From: JAYZDP01 sp036337765
GTDB taxonomy: Bacteria; Acidobacteriota; Thermoanaerobaculia; Multivoradales; Multivoraceae
Assembly (NCBI GenBank): GCA_036337765.1
Contig: JAYZDP010000229.1
Span: 1 to 43,917 of the forward strand
Reading direction: 5' to 3'
DNA: 43,917 bases
The position numbers were made by a program, and so were the translations under genes. Numbering within the stretch: the stretch's first letter is position 1; every line of letters starts with the position of its first letter. The notes beneath the pieces are model-generated. The model saw only the letters and a program-made list of their open reading frames with translations, was not told where the DNA came from and searched no databases. This document shows positions 26,504 through 33,530 of the stretch, piece by piece.

Positions 26504-27265
26504 CTACTGAATGCGGGGGACTTTGACCAGCCTGTCGGACTCCAGAGCGGTCCGCGGCACGGGGTCACCACCCCCGGCCTGAAGCCACACGAACCGTAGC
26601 ATGGCCACCGCGTCAGTCAGGGCGCGGCTGAACGACACCGCGGCCACCCCGAAGGCGGTCGACCGGTCGTCGAAAGCCTCGATTCCGGACTGCCCGTTGA
26701 CGCGCTCGTACTCCTTGCCGATGAAGGGGTAGAGCCGACGTGAACGTCCGATCGAGCGGTTGACGAAATCGGGTACGGCCTGGAGGCTGTCGAGCTGAGG
26801 ATCGACACCGTAGAACGCGGCAGCGAAGCGGGGCTCGGCGGAACGGATGTAGCGCACGTAGTCCCGGTGATAGCGCGCTTCGCCAGGGTCCGACGCCGAG
26901 GTCGCGAGAGGGTTGTTGGCGTCGTTCAGATAGTGCACGAGCACCCCGAGCTGCTCGACCACGTCCGCGAACGGATAGTGCGCGCGAATGTAGTAGATCG
27001 CGCGCTCCGCTTCCAGGGCAATCACCTCGTCGAGCTGGCCCGAACCGTCGGCGTTCTTCTCGTGAAACGGCGTCTCAGAGTTGGTGAACGGATCCACCAG
27101 ACCGTCGCGGTAGCGCAGTTTGTGCCGCACGATCTGCCGGTAGAGATCGGGCGGAGCCAGGCGTGCCGCCTCCCAGGCAATCTGAACCTGACTCTCCTTG
27201 CTCCAACCGAGCACGGACGAAGGCAGCAAAAGTAGAATCAGCAGTAGGATTAGCCGGCCAGGCAT
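26504..27265 (-). CDS. Exported zinc-dependent phospholipase C-like protein
   Basis: 253 residues. A strong signal peptide (LILLLILLLLPSSVLGW) ends before WSKESQVQIAWEAARLAP, where a Trp near the mature amino end resembles zinc-dependent phospholipase C and S1/P1-nuclease-like folds. FHEKNADGSGQLDEV, VEQLGVLVHYLNDANNPL and SDPGEARYHRDYV supply His and Asp residues of the kind that bind the tri-zinc site in that fold. The identification is by pattern and not certain. ATG 27265 is the start, directly preceding the signal peptide; the frame upstream is not protein-like. It is divergent from the TusA-like gene. Confidence 0.5.
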   Translation of the reverse strand: MPGRLILLLILLLLPSSVLGWSKESQVQIAWEAARLAPPDLYRQIVRHKLRYRDGLVDPFTNSETPFHEKNADGSGQLDEVIALEAERAIYYIRAHYPFADVVEQLGVLVHYLNDANNPLATSASDPGEARYHRDYVRYIRSAEPRFAAAFYGVDPQLDSLQAVPDFVNRSIGRSRRLYPFIGKEYERVNGQSGIEAFDDRSTAFGVAAVSFSRALTDAVAMLRFVWLQAGGGDPVPRTALESDRLVKVPRIQ

Positions 27266-27326
27266 GCTCGTAGCGCCGAACACTAGCAGAAGCCCAGGAC
27301 GGCCAGAAAGCAGAAAACACGAGGTC

Positions 27327-27557
27327 TTGCAGCATCTCGACACACGGGGTCTCTTCTGCCCGGTGCCGATCCTGATGACGGCACGGGCGATGCGATCGAT
27401 GCAGTCCGGCGAGCGCCTAGAGGTGGTCGGAGACGACCCGGGGATCGCCGAAGACATGCCGGCCTGGTGCAGGGAGACCGGCCACCGGCTCGTTCATCTC
27501 GAGCACCAGGGCGACATTGTCACGAGCCTCGTCGAAAAGGCCGACGAGTCGACCTGA
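27327..27557 (+). CDS. TusA/SirA-like sulfur-relay protein
   Basis: 76 residues. LDTRGLFCPVPILMTARAM carries the CPxP motif with the conserved Cys that holds the persulfide in TusA, and DDPGIAEDMPAWCRETGH matches the second half of the fold. TusA proteins pass sulfur to tRNA modification or other acceptors; the recipient here is unknown. The TTG at 27327, with AGG just before it, gives the family opening, but an ATG at 27264 in frame is possible. In that case the 5' end would overlap that of the divergent phospholipase-like gene. Confidence 0.8.
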   Translation: MQHLDTRGLFCPVPILMTARAMRSMQSGERLEVVGDDPGIAEDMPAWCRETGHRLVHLEHQGDIVTSLVEKADEST

Positions 27558-27566
27558 GTCGACGGC

Positions 27567-27776
27567 TCTCCACTGCTCTCGCCCTACCACGAGCCTCGCT
27601 TGCTCGACAGGACCGCCGGGCCTCACCTTGAGGCGCACTCGTTGCCAGTCCGCGTAGGTATCGACACCGAACGAAGTCGGACGTGGGCCCACCAGGCTCA
27701 TGTCGCCACGGATTACATTGAAAAGCTGTGGCAGCTCGTCGAGGCTGAGTCTTCGAAGCACCCAGCCGATGAACAT
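27567..27776 (-). pseudogene. Bacterial sugar transferase, carboxyl-terminal remnant
   Basis: The minus strand reads LRRLSLDELPQLFNVIRGD, then MSLVGPRP, then YADWQRVRLKVRPG. This is the conserved core of undecaprenyl-phosphate sugar-1-phosphate transferases (WbaP/PglC type). The amino-terminal membrane and catalytic helix part is missing. The family's GLWQV-GR stretch after PG is degraded, and the frame runs on opposite the TusA gene. The fragment starts at 27776, exactly where the ABC-ATPase fragment begins on the other strand, so this point is a rearrangement junction. Confidence 0.75.
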
Positions 27777-28200
27777 CAGCGGATGTCTCGACGCTCCGAG
27801 TCGGGGCCACTACCGGCTCGGCGGCGTGCCGGTACACACGCTGACCGACGACACACTCTCCGAGCTCCGCAACGAAGAAATCGGCTTCGTCTTTCAGAGC
27901 TTCAACCTCCTGCCCCGACTAGACGCCGTCCACAACGCCGAGGTCCCCCTCATCTACAACGACGTCCCCCCGGAAGAGAGATTGCGCGTCGCCAGCGCCC
28001 GAGCCCTCGTCAGCAAACCGTCGACCTTGCTCGCCGACGAGCCCACCGGCAACCTCGACTTCGGCACCTCAAAGGAAATCATGGAACTGTTCGACGCCCT
28101 ATCCGACTCGGGCACGACCGTCATCCTCGTTACCCACGAGACCTCCGTGGCGCAGCATGCTTCGAGAGTCATCGAGATCTCTGACGGACGCCTCGTCTGA
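27769..28200 (+). pseudogene. MacB/LolD-type ABC transporter ATPase, internally deleted remnant
   Basis: The frame enters at MNISGCLDAPSRGHYRLGG, equivalent to the sequence right after the Walker A motif in MacB-type ATPases. The Q-loop GFVFQSFNLLPRLDAV follows. Between PPEERLR and VASARALV about 35 residues are missing, including the LSGGQ signature. Walker B STLLADEPTGNLD and the H-loop LVTHE are intact, and the end ISDGRLV is normal. Without Walker A and signature it cannot be a working ATPase. It ends 51 bases before tRNA-Phe. Confidence 0.8.
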
Positions 28201-28251
28201 GGCCTCCACCCACCTTGACTCCCGCCCCACCCTGCGCTAGAAAGCCGCCGT

Positions 28252-28327
28252 GCCCAGGTAGCTCAGTCGGTAGAGCACGTGACTGAAAATCACGGTGTCG
28301 GTGGTTCGATTCCGCCCCTGGGCACCA
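28252..28327 (+). tRNA. tRNA-Phe (anticodon GAA)
   Basis: Acceptor GCCCAGG pairs with CCTGGGC, then A and encoded CCA. D arm GCTC..GAGC. Anticodon stem CGTGA/TCACG with loop CTGAAAA. T arm GGTGG-TTCGATT-CCGCC. It lies between gene fragments on both sides, which makes this locus a likely recombination or integration point; no integrase or repeated 3' end was seen. Confidence 0.95.
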
Positions 28328-28572
28328 CTTAAACTACCCTTACAGAACAACTTACGGACCCTTCTCGTGGGCTTCCCGACTTGCGTCCTTGGAGTTGCGA
28401 GCATGGCGTGAGCCACGTGTAGCTGTTTCGCGGGCGGTTATGCCTACGCTCCGCTCCACGAGCGGCGACCCTGGGTGGGTCGGGCCAGTCGCACTCATCC
28501 CGGCGGTAACACCACACCCCCATCCACCCTCAACGAAGGGTTCCCTGCTCCCGCCGACGGTAATCATCATGA
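28328..28572. other. No gene recognised downstream of tRNA-Phe
   Basis: I see no protein-like frame, RNA gene or clear repeat in this stretch. Codon quality is poor in all six frames. It may be decayed DNA left by an element that once used the tRNA. Confidence 0.4.
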
Positions 28573-28827
28573 CTACCACTTCGAAACGAAGTCAAGATCC
28601 TGACCGATCTGGACGGGGCCTGGGGAAAACGGGGAGCCCGTCGCTACTCCACTCTTGCGATGAAGTCGCACGCGAGGACACTCGCCGGCTGTGAAATCCA
28701 TCGGTGGTCGGAGCGGGCGCAGCTCGAGATGATGCAAGAGTGCAAGGCCGCCATCGACGTGAAGCAGCTCGCGATCTTCAACCAGTTTTGCAAGCCGCCG
28801 ACCAAGGCCCAGCAGTTCGTCGCGTGA
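28573..28827 (+). other. Open frame with coding-like codon use, unidentified, no clear start
   Basis: A stop-free frame of 84 codons ending at TGA 28825. It contains VKILTDLDGAWGKRGARRY, then QLEMMQECKAAIDVKQLAIF, then NQFCKPPTKAQQFVA. Third codon positions are strongly G or C, as in the real genes here. The only obvious ATG start is internal (28651, giving about 58 residues), so this looks like the 3' end of a larger gene. I do not recognise it. Confidence 0.4.
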
Positions 28828-28987
28828 TGGCGGACACCAACAGCTTTACTTGATCCGGGATGTTGCCTTCTTCGGTCGGCTGCTGCTCGTTACTCGCCGC
28901 AGCGGAGGCCGCCCGTTCAGCGCGCTTGGGGTCGCGCTCCGCCTTCTTTCGCTCCAACATCAGGGCCCAGATCGCCAACGCGGGCAC
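28778..28987 (-). other. Possible small protein, hydrophobic then charged helix
   Basis: 69 codons from GTG 28987: VPALAIWALMLERKK, then ERDPKRAERAASAAASNEQQ. The first 45 codons have coding-like G/C third positions. The last part overlaps the opposite-strand frame ending at 28827 and looks like its shadow. It is perhaps a truncated membrane-anchored protein. Support is weak. Confidence 0.25.
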
Positions 28988-29166
28988 TACGACACTACAC
29001 GGGTGTTAACGGGTGGCGCGGCGGGTTTCTGTAGCTGTCACATTAGGTAGCGCCTTACTTACGCCCCTGGAGACCCTGAAAGGCCCCTACGGGCTGCGTT
29101 GTGGCTGTCGTGACCCGTGGGGTAGGGGTCGAGCAGTGCAGCCCCTGAGAAGCAGGTAAGAGTTGT

Positions 29167-31284
29167 TTGCCTGGCTCCCGCTCCGTGGCCCAGGGCCTGC
29201 CGGGGAGCCAGGATCACCGAGGGACTGAGTTGAGTGTCGACGAGGTGTACGAGTACACTCTCAACCATCTGACTCTTCCATCCGACTTCTCTCCCGGGTC
29301 CTACGAGATCGTTGCGGCGTTCTGCGCAGGCGGGCTGGGGGACGTGTACCAAGCGACGGACAGCAAGCTCAACCGCGAGGTGGCTATCAAGGCCTTCTCC
29401 GATGATCGTGCCAAGGGTAGAGAGCGGCCGGGCAGGCATCCGGGGCGCAATCAGGGCGGTCGAAGTAGGCGCCGACCGCGCGCCGCTCTCGCACATACCA
29501 CCGTCGTTTACACACTGCTCTCAGCCTCCGTACTCTTGTCTCCCTGCGCGGTCGGAGCACAAGGGAACGCCGACCGGGTCGGACTCTTCGGTGATGCCAG
29601 CCACTACTTCTGGCTGGACTTCTCGACGCGCCACAACTCCGGGCGCTTCCACTTCGGCGACACCGCCCGGGCCTTCTCCGGGTCGATCGGCCTCGCCGGC
29701 GACTGGAACGGCACCGGCCGCGACACCGCAGGCATCTACGAGATCGCGACCGGCAGGGTCCAGCTGGCGCACCTCAACCGCAGCTCGAGGCCAGCCAGGG
29801 TCTACAGGACGGCGGCGTCGAGGTGGCCGATCGCCGGGGACTGGGATGGTGACGGCATCGACACCATCGGTGTCTACGATTCGACGACCGGCATCGTCCA
29901 GCTGTGGAACGAGCATGGCGGCGGGCTACCCGACATGGAGTTCAGGTTTGGGCCCTTCGCGGGATCCCGTCTCGAGGTCGTCGTGGCAGTCGCTGGAGAC
30001 TTCGATGGCGACGGCGTCGACTCGGTCGGGACGTACAACGTGGCGACGGGACGCTTCCGGCTGCGGGACTCGCTCGACAACGGCGGGCCCGACCACAGCT
30101 TCCGGCTGGCGACCGTCGGCTATCCGGTGGTCGGAGACTGGGACGGCGACGGCCAGGACACGGTCGGCGTCTGGAACCCGGACAGCGACACCTTCCTGCT
30201 CCGCGATCGCAACTCGAGGGGACGCCCGCAACTCGAGATCGAGCTCGGCAGCGACATGCAGCCCTGGTGGCCCGTCGCCGGGAACTGGGATAGGCGTGGG
30301 AGGGGCCGCGAGCGCACGGGCGTGGGCTGGCCGTCGTCGACGCCGGCCGCGGAGGGGATGGATGCCGATCTCGTCGAGCAGGCAACCGCCATCGCCCGGG
30401 TGACGCCGCGTTGGCACAGCCTGCTCGTGGTCCGAAACGGGCAGCTCGTCTCAGAGTCGTACTTCAAGGGTTGGGATGCCTCGCAGGGAAACTGCATCAA
30501 GTCGGTGTCCAAGAGCCTGCTCTCCGCCCTCTTTGGACTGGCACGCTCGCAGGGACACCTCGGGGTCGCAGATCGCGTCGCGCGACACCTGCCCGGCTAC
30601 TTCGAGCGGACCGATCCGGACAAAGACGCGATCACCATCGAGCACTTCCTCACCATGACCTCTGGGCTGGAGTGGAGCGATGCCGGCTCTCTGGGCCCGA
30701 TGCTCGCCTCACCCGACTGGGCACAGCACGTGATCGACGCCCCGCTGGTCGCGACGCCCGGGGTGCGCTTCAACTACAGCACCGGGCAGACCCACGTCGC
30801 CTCTGTCCTTTTGGAGAAAGCCACGGCGACGCCCACGCGCCGCTTCGCCGAGAAGAACCTCTTCGAGCCACTTGGAATCGAGGTCACCCGCTGGGACACC
30901 GACCCGGCGGGCTTCGACTTCGGTGGCGCCGAGGTCTGGATGCGACCCCGCGACATGGCCCGCTTCGGCCAACTCGTCCTGGACGGGGGCCGGGCCGACG
31001 GCCGCCAGGTCGTGTCGCGTGTCTGGATCGATGCAATGACCACTCCCCGCGCATACTCCGGACCCTGGAGCTACGGCTACTGGTGGTGGAGCGACGAGTT
31101 TGCCGGCGAGACCGCCTGGTTCGCCTGGGGCTACGGTGGCCAGTTCATCTTCGTCTTCGACGCGCTGGAGCTGGTGGTGGTAACGACGTCGCAGTGGTGG
31201 GGAACGCAGGCTGCGATCGACCGGACCTACGCCGACATCTGGGACGTGCTAGAGACTTACATCGTCCCCGCCGCTGCGCCCTGA
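29167..31284 (+). CDS. Chimeric reading frame: Ser/Thr kinase N-lobe remnant joined to secreted serine hydrolase with FG-GAP-like repeats
   Basis: One open frame of 705 codons in two unrelated parts. Residues 20-85 read SYEIVAAFCAGGLGDVYQAT, then NREVAIKAF, the glycine loop and VAIK lysine of a eukaryotic-type kinase; the HRD and DFG regions are absent. A signal-peptide-like stretch (TLLSASVLLSPCAVGAQG) then begins the hydrolase. Five repeats with DWNGTGRDTAG, DWDGDGIDTIG, DFDGDGVDSVG and DWDGDGQDTVG follow, about 45-60 residues apart; these are FG-GAP/VCBS-like calcium-binding loops. The last 300 residues form a class C beta-lactamase/esterase-type domain. Its SVSK (Ser-x-x-Lys) sits near residue 449, with YSTG as the Tyr motif and WGYGGQF near the end. 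No ATG or GTG lies between the kinase part and the signal peptide, so the native hydrolase start seems lost or unusual. Confidence 0.7.
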   Translation: MPGSRSVAQGLPGSQDHRGTELSVDEVYEYTLNHLTLPSDFSPGSYEIVAAFCAGGLGDVYQATDSKLNREVAIKAFSDDRAKGRERPGRHPGRNQGGRSRRRPRAALAHTTVVYTLLSASVLLSPCAVGAQGNADRVGLFGDASHYFWLDFSTRHNSGRFHFGDTARAFSGSIGLAGDWNGTGRDTAGIYEIATGRVQLAHLNRSSRPARVYRTAASRWPIAGDWDGDGIDTIGVYDSTTGIVQLWNEHGGGLPDMEFRFGPFAGSRLEVVVAVAGDFDGDGVDSVGTYNVATGRFRLRDSLDNGGPDHSFRLATVGYPVVGDWDGDGQDTVGVWNPDSDTFLLRDRNSRGRPQLEIELGSDMQPWWPVAGNWDRRGRGRERTGVGWPSSTPAAEGMDADLVEQATAIARVTPRWHSLLVVRNGQLVSESYFKGWDASQGNCIKSVSKSLLSALFGLARSQGHLGVADRVARHLPGYFERTDPDKDAITIEHFLTMTSGLEWSDAGSLGPMLASPDWAQHVIDAPLVATPGVRFNYSTGQTHVASVLLEKATATPTRRFAEKNLFEPLGIEVTRWDTDPAGFDFGGAEVWMRPRDMARFGQLVLDGGRADGRQVVSRVWIDAMTTPRAYSGPWSYGYWWWSDEFAGETAWFAWGYGGQFIFVFDALELVVVTTSQWWGTQAAIDRTYADIWDVLETYIVPAAAP

Positions 31285-31296
31285 GAAGCACCCCAT

Positions 31297-31420
31297 CGGG
31301 GGCCGGAACGGATAGGCGGTTTGGTCGACACAGTCGTGCCGAATGCGGGCGAGGATGCCGCATTTCTTTGGGCGCTCGTCCACAGGAAGATAGTAGGTAC
31401 CAAAGAGCAGGTCCCGGATC
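31297..31420 (-). pseudogene. Sterol desaturase/fatty acid hydroxylase, carboxyl-terminal remnant
   Basis: The minus strand reads IRDLLFGTYYLPVDERPKK, then CGI and later AYPFRPP. This fits the end of sterol desaturase-family proteins (W-D-x-L-F-G-T-Y-Y-L-P, R-P, and a terminal P-F-R). Nothing of the His-box membrane part is present up to 31632, and the open frame before it is not family-like. It is a short remnant between the serine hydrolase and the MetX-like hydrolase. Confidence 0.55.
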
Positions 31421-31632
31421 GGGAGAGCACCGGCGGGGCCCTTGTCCCTCGCCCGCCTGTCCTTCGAGTGGTGCACTGTTCGATTATCCTCTACGGCGGC
31501 GTCACGATCATCCGCATGATGATCAGACTTCGCCCGGCTGCTTCTCTAAGTTTCCCCGGCCGAGCTGCAACGGCACTAGGCTTCGCCACCAATCTCAGAG
31601 CTGTTAAGAGAGGCGGGTAGTGGCTTGGGCGT

Positions 31633-32658
31633 TCAGCTGGCAAGCAGTTCTGCTAGTGCCTCATCGACGAACGCGTCGTCGTTGGGGCTGAGACCGGGCA
31701 TACCGGCTAGGTGTCCCCACATGGAGTGAATGACCTTGAGCTCAGCGTTGGGCATCTGGGCTACCTCGGCTTCGTTGTCCGCCACCCGAAAGTACATGTC
31801 TGTGTCGCACGGCATGATGAGGGCCCGGGCTGTGATCACGCCCAGCGCTGCAGCCAGGTCACCCTTGAATCGGGGATGGGCTGATACGTCGGCGGCCATC
31901 CATGTGAGGGTCTGATGATAAAGGTCCGCGGGCGCACATTCCGTGAAGAACCCTTCCATCATATTCAGGAATTCATCCAAGTTGGAAGCGCCCATCAGCT
32001 CGAACCCAGAGACCCGGTACCAGTCTTGTGAGAAGGCCATGGTCGCGGCGAGTCCTGTCACCGCGCTCAGGAGCTTCGGTGGCCAGGTTGGGCAGTCACC
32101 TTCGTTCCACCCGTTACCGCTCTCCATGATGGCTTTGTAGCCGTAGAGATAAACCCTGTTGTGCGCCGACGTCTTGGCTGATCCGCAGATGGAGCAGATC
32201 CGCTTCACGAAGTCGGGATACAGCGTGCCCCAGTGAAAGGCCTGCTGACCACTCATGGAGAACCCCAGCGCTAGTTCGATGCCGGTCACGCCAAAGTGCT
32301 CTGTGAGTAGACGGTGTTGGGCGCTCACATTGTCGTAGGCCGTGACTAGCGGGAAGTTCATGCTGTCGCAAGGGGGCGCACAGTTGCTCGGCGAGGTGGA
32401 CAACCCATTGGTGAACATGTCCGGTACGACGATGAAGTACTTCTCAGGGTCAAGGGCCTTGCCTTTGCCGACGTAGCCGGCATTTGCCTGGTGGCGCCCC
32501 GACCACCAGGTCGGGTACACGATTACGTTGTCCCGAGCTTCGTTCAAGGTTCCGTGCGCCGCAAATTCCACATGCGCATCCGGCAGTACGTTGCCTGATT
32601 GCAGCTCGAAATCACCGAGCGCGAAGCTGCCCTCGAGCGGTATTGGCTCTTTACCCAT
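31633..32658 (-). CDS. Homoserine O-acetyltransferase-like alpha/beta hydrolase
   Basis: 341 residues of the MetX-like fold. HGTLNEARDNVIVYPTWWSG is the oxyanion-side opening. The nucleophile is Ser134 in GFSMSGQQ, the acid Asp285 or Asp287 in PCDTDMYF, and the base His316 in HSMWGHLAG. True MetX has GGSMGG and ligands for homoserine; GFSMSG and the short lid suggest an esterase or acyltransferase relative rather than the methionine enzyme. It is the only intact gene in the fragment-rich region. The ATG at 32658 overlaps a short upstream ORF carrying a lipoprotein leader. Confidence 0.75.
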   Translation of the reverse strand: MGKEPIPLEGSFALGDFELQSGNVLPDAHVEFAAHGTLNEARDNVIVYPTWWSGRHQANAGYVGKGKALDPEKYFIVVPDMFTNGLSTSPSNCAPPCDSMNFPLVTAYDNVSAQHRLLTEHFGVTGIELALGFSMSGQQAFHWGTLYPDFVKRICSICGSAKTSAHNRVYLYGYKAIMESGNGWNEGDCPTWPPKLLSAVTGLAATMAFSQDWYRVSGFELMGASNLDEFLNMMEGFFTECAPADLYHQTLTWMAADVSAHPRFKGDLAAALGVITARALIMPCDTDMYFRVADNEAEVAQMPNAELKVIHSMWGHLAGMPGLSPNDDAFVDEALAELLAS

Positions 32659-32770
32659 GATGCTGACTATAGAGGGAGCCTGACTTCCTCCGCTCCGGCT
32701 GGGGATTCGCCGCCGGGTCTGCGCAGCCCGCGACCATGCAGACGAGCAGCATTGGCGGAATCAGACGCAT
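32651..32770 (-). CDS. Short ORF with a lipoprotein signal peptide
   Basis: 39 codons from ATG 32770: MRLIPPMLLVCMVAGCADPA, then polar residues ending SQHHG. The n-region Arg, hydrophobic core and VAGC lipobox make a good lipoprotein signal. The stop TAA lies inside the first codons of the MetX-like hydrolase (ATGGGTAAA). It is either a tiny lipoprotein translationally coupled to the hydrolase, or the leader of a hydrolase now separated by a frameshift. Confidence 0.45.
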   Translation of the reverse strand: MRLIPPMLLVCMVAGCADPAANPQPERRKSGSLYSQHHG

Positions 32771-33092
32771 CGGGATAGAGAGTATCGAGCGTACCCGTTC
32801 CGCAGCCGTGCCGATGAGCGGGAGGCCTAGCCTGTGAGCAGCGTCGTGGTACCGACGGTGCGGTGTGGTCGGAATGGGCCTTCAGCCTGATCAGGCTGAC
32901 GCTAAGCCAGTCACGATATGGACGGAGATCGCGGGCCGGAAGAAAGCTGATCCGTGTCCGGTCATTTCCAGGGCCTGGAAATCACAGCCCGGAATCGGGC
33001 TTGCAATGAGTGCTGCCTCGGCCAGATTCAGGTCTTTTCGGCCACAGACCACGAGGACGGCGCCAGGAGCAAGCTCCCCGTGCTAGCCCCTG
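32771..33092. other. No gene supported
   Basis: A frame on the minus strand (about 32891-33070) contains KDLNLAEAALIASPIPG, which faintly recalls the transglycosylase motif of penicillin-binding proteins. It is too short and lacks other motifs to call. Otherwise I see nothing in this stretch. Confidence 0.3.
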
Positions 33093-33290
33093 TCACAAGA
33101 TTCGCGTTTTGTGGTCAGCCCAGTAGCGGTCTTTCAAGAACCGCTTGTAAAGCTTGCCGGTGGGCAGGCGTGGCAGTTCGGCCTCGAAGTCGATGGAGCG
33201 TGGACACTTCTGCAGCGCTAGGTGCTCGCGGCAAAACGTCATCAGCCGCTCCGCTATCTCATCGCTTGCAGCGCCTGGATCGACCAGCTG
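33093..33290 (-). pseudogene. Acyl-CoA synthetase (AMP-forming), carboxyl-terminal remnant
   Basis: The minus strand ends with EIAERLMTFCREHLALQKCP, then RSIDFEAELPRLPTGKLYKR, then FLKDRYW. This is the C-terminal domain of ANL-superfamily ligases, with the catalytic Lys in PTGKLYKR. The adenylation domain is absent: upstream of about 33290 the frame turns into the shadow of a plus-strand fragment. This point is therefore a junction of two truncated genes lying tail outward. Confidence 0.75.
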
Positions 33291-33500
33291 TGTGCGTCCT
33301 TCTTTGCGGGCCGCAACGGTCGCGCCGATCAGCTGGCGACCCTGAAGTCGGCGACGCGGCGAAGGCTCTACGAGGAGGGTAGCTACAAACCCGAGATCCA
33401 TCTCCGCCTGTGGCCGCGGCGGACGATCGTGGACGGGAGCGGGCGGACGCGGGACCCGGAGTGGGGTCCCGTGGGTATGAAGAGTCGAGTGCCCAACTAG
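33291..33500 (+). pseudogene. Unidentified gene, carboxyl-terminal remnant
   Basis: A frame ending at TAG 33498. It reads FFAGRNGRADQLATLKSA, then RLYEEGSYKPEIHLRLWPRR, then DPEWGPVGMKSRVPN. Codon third positions are mostly G or C, and the residue mix is that of a real folded domain end. I do not recognise the family. Its 5' portion is replaced by the acyl-CoA synthetase remnant on the other strand. It ends 30 bases before the deacetylase start. Confidence 0.45.
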
Positions 33501-33530
33501 GGCGACAGATGGCGAATACACTCGCTGACC

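Noticed and set aside
31321..31620. 99-codon plus-strand frame before the MetX-like gene
   Set aside because: It lies opposite the sterol-desaturase remnant and shows no signal, motif or ribosome site.
32891..33072. Transglycosylase/penicillin-binding protein fragment on the minus strand
   Set aside because: Only one short LNLAEAALIA-like match and no flanking motifs; likely chance.
28252..33500. Integrated phage or genomic island at tRNA-Phe
   Set aside because: No integrase, transposase, terminal repeat or duplicated tRNA end was found; the contents are fragments of ordinary chromosomal gene families.
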